A stretch of 5,061 nt of DNA from QHBQ01 sp038230695 (lineage in GTDB: Bacteria > Chloroflexota > Chloroflexia > QHBQ01): contig JBBRMT010000293.1 of assembly GCA_038230695.1 (NCBI GenBank), positions 1-5,061 of the forward strand, read 5' to 3'. Of this stretch, positions 1-3,065 are shown one piece after another (position 1 is the stretch's first letter; every line of letters starts with the position of its first letter). Below the pieces are notes generated by a model. That model made no database searches and was not told the origin of the DNA. It was given only the letters and a program-made list of their open reading frames with translations. The position numbers and the translations under genes are program-made.

Positions 1-290
1 ATGATCGCGTCGGAGTAGCGGTCAATCACCGAGTCGAGGAACGCGCCGAACACGCTGGTTTTGCCCGTCACCTTCGCCAGCGCCCCATCGGCCATGTCGA
101 ACGCCGCCGCGAATAGCAGCAGCAACGCGCCTGCTACCAGATAGCCACCTGCCAGCAGCGCAGCCACCGCCAGGTTCAGCGCCAGCCCGAACATCGTCAG
201 CATATTGGGGGTTAGACCGGTGTTGGCAAACACGCCCATTACCCGCCGCGCAATCCCCCGCGACCATTCCTGTACACCCTCGTTGAACAA
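1..290 (-). CDS. CDP-alcohol phosphatidyltransferase, N-terminal part (cut by window edge)
   Basis: This is an integral membrane enzyme that moves a phosphatidyl group from a CDP-lipid (typically CDP-diacylglycerol) to an alcohol acceptor such as inositol phosphate or glycerol phosphate. The 96 visible codons contain the complete family signature at residues 65-90: DMADG, A-K at 72-73, G82, D86 and D90, with the exact spacing D-x2-DG-x2-A[R]-x8-G-x3-D-x3-D. Lys73 stands where Arg is usual. Two hydrophobic stretches (about 31-47 and 50-64) fit the first membrane helices, and the segment TGLTPNMLT before them is typical of the family. I chose the TTG at 288-290 because GGAGG lies 5 nt upstream and the protein then opens MFNEGVQEWSRGIARR, a usual opening; the next in-frame ATG is Met18. 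The ATG at 303 is in a different frame. About half of a normal ~200-residue protein is missing. The adjacent PimA-like gene suggests a phosphatidylinositol-phosphate synthase role, but the acceptor cannot be read from this part. Confidence 0.88.
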   Translation of the reverse strand, partial: MFNEGVQEWSRGIARRVMGVFANTGLTPNMLTMFGLALNLAVAALLAGGYLVAGALLLLFAAAFDMADGALAKVTGKTSVFGAFLDSVIDRYSDAI

Positions 291-293
291 ATG

Positions 294-301
294 CCCCTCC
301 C
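294..301 (-). promoter_or_regulatory. Shine-Dalgarno site for the phosphatidyltransferase
   Basis: On the minus strand this reads GGGAGGGG. The GGAGG core ends 5 nt before the TTG at 290, which supports that non-ATG start. Confidence 0.6.
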
Positions 302-311
302 ATCCCTGATT

Positions 312-400
312 GAAGCAGGTAGAATGTAGAATGTAGATTGCAAATCCTGTGCCAGCTTTAGCGGCAACTCCGATTCCACCTTCTACCTTCTACCTTCTTC
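312..400. repeat. Imperfect inverted repeat built from heptamer arrays
   Basis: Arm one (312-334) and the reverse complement of arm two (378-400) match at 20 of 23 bases, with 43 nt between them. Each arm is itself a tandem heptamer: TAGAATG, TAGAATG, TAGATTG at 320-340, and ACCTTCT three times in a row at 378-398. The structure fills most of the gap between the glycosyltransferase stop (406) and the phosphatidyltransferase start (290). A transcript crossing it could fold into a long hairpin that attenuates or protects mRNA, but there is no U-tract as in a canonical intrinsic terminator. It may equally be a neutral intergenic repeat family of this genome. Confidence 0.75.
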
Positions 401-405
401 ATTTC

Positions 406-1557
406 CTAAGCCCTGGCCCACTCGCGGCTCACGCCATAGACACGCTGGGCGGTCTGGTCGTAGTATTGCACGATGCGCCGTGCGATCTTATCCCATGAAT
501 ATTGCTCGGCGTGGCGTTTACCGGCAGCACCCATCTGCGCCCGCAACTCGCGGTCGGGCAGCAGGCGAATGAGGGCGCGGGCCAGGGCCTCCTCGCTCTT
601 TGGCTCGACCAGATAGCCCTGCTGCCCATGCTGCAGAACGCTGCCATAACCGGCGATGTTGCCCGCGACTACGGCAGTACCCGCCGCCATCGCCTCCAGC
701 AGCACAATGCCGAAACTCTCGCCACCGATGCTGGGGGCGCAGAACACATCCGCGCTCTGGTAGTAGCGGGGTAGGTCCTCGTCGGGGACAAAGCCCACGA
801 ACTCAACATCGCCGGTCTGAAGTTCGCGCAACTCCTCGGCGAACTCCTCGCGGTCGCCCTTGCCTGCGACTACCAGCCGCACGCTAGGGAAATACTCCTT
901 TACCAACGGCATGGCCTTGAGCAGATAGCGGAAGCCCTTGCGTTGTTCGCTGAAACGGCCCACGAACAGCACGTTGATACGCCCATCTTGCATCAGCGGC
1001 ACGGGCGAGGCGGGGCGGCTGAATCGCTCGAACTCGATGCCGTTGGGGATAACCGTATAATCAGCGGGCCAGTATTGCTGTACGTACTGCTGGGCGAACT
1101 TCGACACCGCGATGCGTCCGTGGATCTTGCCATTGAAGTAGTCCAGCACCGGCTTGCCGTAGCGGTAGGGGCTGTTGCCCTCGCCGAAGGCGTGGAAGGT
1201 AGCCACGTTTAGCGTCTTGGAATGGCGCAACACTGCCAGCGGCACGGTGGGCATGAACGGTTCGTGCAGGTGAATGACATCGAACTGCTCCGCCGCCAGT
1301 ATCTCCTTGACGTAGCTCCACAGCCAGAACGACAGGCTAATCCGCGCCACCGAGCCATTAGCAGGCAGCCGGATTATGTGGCGGCTGACCGGGTAGAAGT
1401 TCTTCGCCTGGGTGGCATCGTCGGCCTCATTGGAGCTAGGCGCGAGGATCTTAACCTCATGCCCCATCAAACGCAATTGCTCGTCCAGGTGGCTAATGTG
1501 GTCGCTAACCCCGCCCTTGTAGGGGAAGTCGTATGGCGATACCAGGCAAATCTTCAT
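406..1557 (-). CDS. pimA: GT4 glycosyltransferase, PimA-like (phosphatidylinositol mannosyltransferase type)
   Basis: A 383-residue GT-B fold, retaining GT4 glycosyltransferase. In mycobacteria PimA transfers mannose from GDP-mannose to phosphatidyl-myo-inositol at the cytoplasmic face of the membrane. Landmarks: the N-terminal acceptor domain opens MKICLVSPYDFPYKGGVSDH, with the glycine loop at 15-16; HLHEP at 96-100; ATFHAF at 119-124; RIAVS at 148-152; IPNGIEFERF at 170-179; the donor-domain opening VLFVGRFSEQRKG at 196-208 with the basic pair R206/K207; and the E-x7-E motif GESFGIVLLEA, E280 to E288. The whole pattern resembles PimA much more than sucrose-phosphate or LPS GT4 enzymes. The start is the ATG at 1557, with AGGAG 5 nt upstream; a longer frame reaching 1611 would begin inside the promoter -10 region and is rejected. 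It follows rdgB after 66 nt and precedes a CDP-alcohol phosphatidyltransferase, which supports a phospholipid acceptor. Sugar and acceptor remain inferred; another glycolipid is possible. Confidence 0.88.
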   Translation of the reverse strand: MKICLVSPYDFPYKGGVSDHISHLDEQLRLMGHEVKILAPSSNEADDATQAKNFYPVSRHIIRLPANGSVARISLSFWLWSYVKEILAAEQFDVIHLHEPFMPTVPLAVLRHSKTLNVATFHAFGEGNSPYRYGKPVLDYFNGKIHGRIAVSKFAQQYVQQYWPADYTVIPNGIEFERFSRPASPVPLMQDGRINVLFVGRFSEQRKGFRYLLKAMPLVKEYFPSVRLVVAGKGDREEFAEELRELQTGDVEFVGFVPDEDLPRYYQSADVFCAPSIGGESFGIVLLEAMAAGTAVVAGNIAGYGSVLQHGQQGYLVEPKSEEALARALIRLLPDRELRAQMGAAGKRHAEQYSWDKIARRIVQYYDQTAQRVYGVSREWARA

Positions 1558-1562
1558 CCGCG

Positions 1563-1567
1563 CTCCT
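1563..1567 (-). promoter_or_regulatory. Shine-Dalgarno site deciding the glycosyltransferase start
   Basis: AGGAG on the minus strand ends 5 nt before the ATG at 1557. This fixes the start at MKICLVSPY instead of the upstream ATG at 1611. Confidence 0.7.
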
Positions 1568-1599
1568 AATCGTAAGCTGATACATAAATATGCGCTTGC

Positions 1600-1627
1600 A
1601 TTATACCACAAACCGCGCCAGAGTCAA
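1600..1627 (-). promoter_or_regulatory. Sigma70-type extended -10 promoter for the glycosyltransferase
   Basis: On the minus strand the -10 is a perfect TATAAT (1605-1600), preceded by TGG to give the extended form TGnTATAAT. A -35 candidate TTGACT (1627-1622, five of six consensus bases) lies 16 bp upstream. The -35 overlaps the rdgB stop codon (TGA at 1626-1624). Transcription would begin near 1593, leaving a leader of roughly 36 nt. The promoter would allow the lipid genes to be expressed separately from rdgB. Confidence 0.72.
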
Positions 1628-2235
1628 AGTGCGGGCTTCGCGCCAGCGGCAAGTTCTGCAAGGATAGCCTTCGCACACTCCGTAGCGCGGGCGCGGTGGC
1701 TGACGCGGTTCTTCTCCTCCATGCTCAGTTCAGCCACTGTCTTGCCAAGGTCGGGCAGGTACAATACCGGGTCGTAGCCGAAACCGTTGCTGCCGCGTGG
1801 CGTGAACGCAATCTCGCCATCGAGCCTGCCATCACACAGCCACTCGCGACCATCCGGCGCGATGATGCAGATCAGGCAGCGGAAGTTGGCCTGACGCTGG
1901 CCTTGCAGCACGTGGGTCAGGTTGTCGAGCAGATACTGATAGCGTTCTCCATCGCCGTCAATATTGCCATAGCGTTTGCTGTAGACTCCTGGTGCGCCGT
2001 TCAGCGCGGCGACCTCCAGCCCACTATCGTCAGCCAGGGTGAGCAGCCCACTCTGCGCCGCATAGGTGCGGGCCTTCAATTGCGCGTTCTCGACAAAGGT
2101 CGTGCCGGTCTCCTCCACCTCGTCGTTGATGCCCACATCGCGCAGGGTGGTCAGTTCGTAGGGTAGGTTGGCAAGCATCTGCTGATACTCGCGCAGCTTG
2201 CCCTGATTATTGGTAGCAATTAGCAGTCTGGTCAA
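1624..2235 (-). CDS. rdgB: XTP/dITP diphosphatase (RdgB/HAM1 family)
   Basis: A cytoplasmic housecleaning enzyme that hydrolyses non-canonical purine triphosphates (ITP, dITP, XTP) to the monophosphate and pyrophosphate, keeping deaminated bases out of nucleic acids. Family signatures are complete, numbered from the TTG start: TNNQGK at 8-13 (triphosphate binding), FVENA at 47-51, LADDSGLEV with the metal-binding acidic pair at 69-70, NGFGYDP at 150-156, and SHRARA at 179-184. Length is 203 residues, normal for the family. An ATG exists at 2241, but the GAGGAG site lies only 1 nt from it. The TTG at 2235 sits 7 nt from the same site and yields MTRLLIATNNQGK, the standard family opening, so TTG is preferred. 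It lies head-to-head with a Nudix hydrolase and upstream of the glycosyltransferase on the same strand. Identification is secure; only the start is uncertain. Confidence 0.95.
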   Translation of the reverse strand: MTRLLIATNNQGKLREYQQMLANLPYELTTLRDVGINDEVEETGTTFVENAQLKARTYAAQSGLLTLADDSGLEVAALNGAPGVYSKRYGNIDGDGERYQYLLDNLTHVLQGQRQANFRCLICIIAPDGREWLCDGRLDGEIAFTPRGSNGFGYDPVLYLPDLGKTVAELSMEEKNRVSHRARATECAKAILAELAAGAKPAL

Positions 2236-2242
2236 GGCCATT

Positions 2243-2248
2243 CTCCTC
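2243..2248 (-). promoter_or_regulatory. rdgB: Shine-Dalgarno site that favours a TTG start for rdgB
   Basis: GAGGAG on the minus strand is 1 nt from the ATG at 2241 but 7 nt from the TTG at 2235. The second spacing is normal for initiation and the first is not. Confidence 0.6.
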
Positions 2249-2275
2249 GCGCAACCATTGTGGCTGCTGGTAGGT

Positions 2276-2281
2276 TATACT
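2276..2281 (+). promoter_or_regulatory. Weak candidate -10 box for the Nudix gene
   Basis: TATACT matches five of six bases of the -10 consensus. No convincing -35 lies 16-18 bp upstream and there is no TG extension. It would give a leader of roughly 35 nt. This is only a candidate; the divergent gap must hold the plus-strand promoter somewhere, unless transcription starts within rdgB. Confidence 0.25.
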
Positions 2282-2293
2282 TATGTGGGGCTA

Positions 2294-2302
2294 ATTATAG
2301 CA
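2294..2302 (-). promoter_or_regulatory. rdgB: Extended -10 promoter element for rdgB
   Basis: The minus strand reads TGCTATAAT, a perfect TATAAT with the TGn extension. I see no consensus -35 at 17 bp, as is common for extended -10 promoters. Transcription would begin near 2287, about 50 nt before the TTG start. The site sits inside GCTA-ATTA-TAGC, a short inverted repeat that might bind a regulator or simply be chance. Confidence 0.55.
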
Positions 2303-2303
2303 T

Positions 2304-2314
2304 AAGGAGAGGAG
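2304..2314 (+). promoter_or_regulatory. Shine-Dalgarno site for the Nudix gene
   Basis: AAGGAG followed by GGAG; the second copy is 9 nt from the TTG at 2324. This supports a TTG start that preserves the whole N-terminal domain. Confidence 0.55.
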
Positions 2315-2323
2315 CATAGGGGT

Positions 2324-2953
2324 TTGGAAGCGAAAGACTTGCCTACCCGTTTGCAGGAGATTGCCGAGGAGCTAAGGGCGATGGCAAGCAACGGGCTGCA
2401 CTTCGGCCACGACGAGTACGACATTGCCCGCTATCATCAGGTGATGAAGCTGGCGGCGGAGCTTATGGCAATGACCGATACCCGCACCGCCGAGGAAATT
2501 GAGCGTATCCACAGCGGCCACATTGACGTTTACACTCCCAAAGTCGGCGCGACGGCGGTTATATTCGACGCAGAAGGGCGCATCCTGCTGATCAGGCGCA
2601 GCGACAATGGAATGTGGGCGCTGCCCGGTGGCTGGGCCGATGTCGGTGAGTCACCGTCAGAGGCAGCCGCACGCGAAGCGTTCGAGGAGACCGACCTGCA
2701 AGTCAAGTCCACCCGCCTGCTGGGTGTCTACGACTCGCGCAAGAGCGGCAGCCGCAACCCCCACCATATCTACCTGATCGTCTTCATCTGTGAGGCGACT
2801 GGCGGCAACCTAACTACCAGCAACGAAACCACCGCCTTCGGCTACTTCGCCGAGGATGACCTACCCACCGATTTGCACCCCAGCAGCCAGCCCAGACTTA
2901 GCGATGCGTTTCGCTGGCAGCGTGGTGAGGACGAAGGGCCATTCTTTCAGTGA
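2324..2953 (+). CDS. Nudix hydrolase with Nudix N-terminal domain
   Basis: A 209-residue cytoplasmic pyrophosphohydrolase acting on a nucleoside diphosphate linked to another moiety (X). Residues about 5-50 (LPTRLQEIAEELRAMASNGL ... DEYDIARYHQV) match the helical N-terminal domain found in the ADP-ribose/CDP-choline-type Nudix subgroup. The catalytic domain begins near 72. The Nudix box covers residues 103-125 as G-x5-E109-x7-R117-E118-x2-E121-E122, so all catalytic acidic residues are present. One deviation: Asp124 replaces the usual Gly (EETDL instead of EETGL). I chose the TTG at 2324 because of its ribosome-binding site and because the next in-frame Met (residue 20) would delete part of the N-terminal domain. 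The gene diverges from rdgB; both clean up nucleotide derivatives, but the actual substrate cannot be read from sequence. The stop codon is the first bases of a short heptamer array. Confidence 0.9.
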   Translation: MEAKDLPTRLQEIAEELRAMASNGLHFGHDEYDIARYHQVMKLAAELMAMTDTRTAEEIERIHSGHIDVYTPKVGATAVIFDAEGRILLIRRSDNGMWALPGGWADVGESPSEAAAREAFEETDLQVKSTRLLGVYDSRKSGSRNPHHIYLIVFICEATGGNLTTSNETTAFGYFAEDDLPTDLHPSSQPRLSDAFRWQRGEDEGPFFQ

Positions 2954-2972
2954 GGTAAGAGGTATGAGGTAA
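2952..2972 (+). repeat. Tandem heptamer repeat GAGGTAA/GAGGTAT/GAGGTAA
   Basis: Three 7-bp units differing at one base start on the second base of the Nudix stop codon. The unit length and purine-rich composition resemble the arrays at 320-340 and 378-398, whose minus-strand unit is AGAAGGT. No hairpin or terminator is evident after the Nudix gene; the remaining sequence to 3010 holds nothing I can assign. Confidence 0.65.
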
Positions 2973-3016
2973 GAGCGCCAAATCCTTCTCTACCAGATAC
3001 CCCAGCAGCCAAAATG

Positions 3017-3025
3017 TGATACAAT
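3017..3025 (+). promoter_or_regulatory. Candidate extended -10 promoter for the STAND gene
   Basis: TGATACAAT is a TGn-extended -10 with TACAAT (five of six). No -35 consensus is present at the expected spacing. It lies about 40 nt upstream of the ATG at 3066 and resembles the TGnTATAAT elements before rdgB and the glycosyltransferase. It suggests the STAND gene can be expressed independently of the Nudix gene. Confidence 0.45.
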
Positions 3026-3051
3026 ACGGCTGATTTAGCGGCGAATCGAGC

Positions 3052-3057
3052 GGGGAG
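3052..3057 (+). promoter_or_regulatory. Shine-Dalgarno site for the STAND gene
   Basis: GGGGAG lies 8 nt before the ATG at 3066, which fixes this start ahead of the Gly-rich head. Confidence 0.65.
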
Positions 3058-3065
3058 CGGCAACC

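Noticed and set aside
22..303. Minus-strand open frame from the ATG at 303
   Set aside because: It is in a different frame from the phosphatidyltransferase signature, and its Gly/Arg-rich product looks like a frame shadow.
312..400. CRISPR-like repeat or intrinsic terminator
   Set aside because: The repeated units are only 7 bp with no unique spacers, and no U-tract follows the arms, so neither label is supported.
1222..1569. Plus-strand open frame of 115 codons
   Set aside because: Antisense shadow of the N-terminal half of the PimA-like glycosyltransferase; its product has no recognisable motif.
1558..1611. 18-residue N-terminal extension of the glycosyltransferase from the ATG at 1611
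   Set aside because: Its codons would lie on the TATAAT promoter element, and it has no ribosome-binding site. The ATG at 1557 has AGGAG 5 nt away and gives the normal family N terminus.
1696..2166. Plus-strand open frame of 156 codons
   Set aside because: Complete antisense shadow of rdgB, whose family motifs are all intact on the minus strand.
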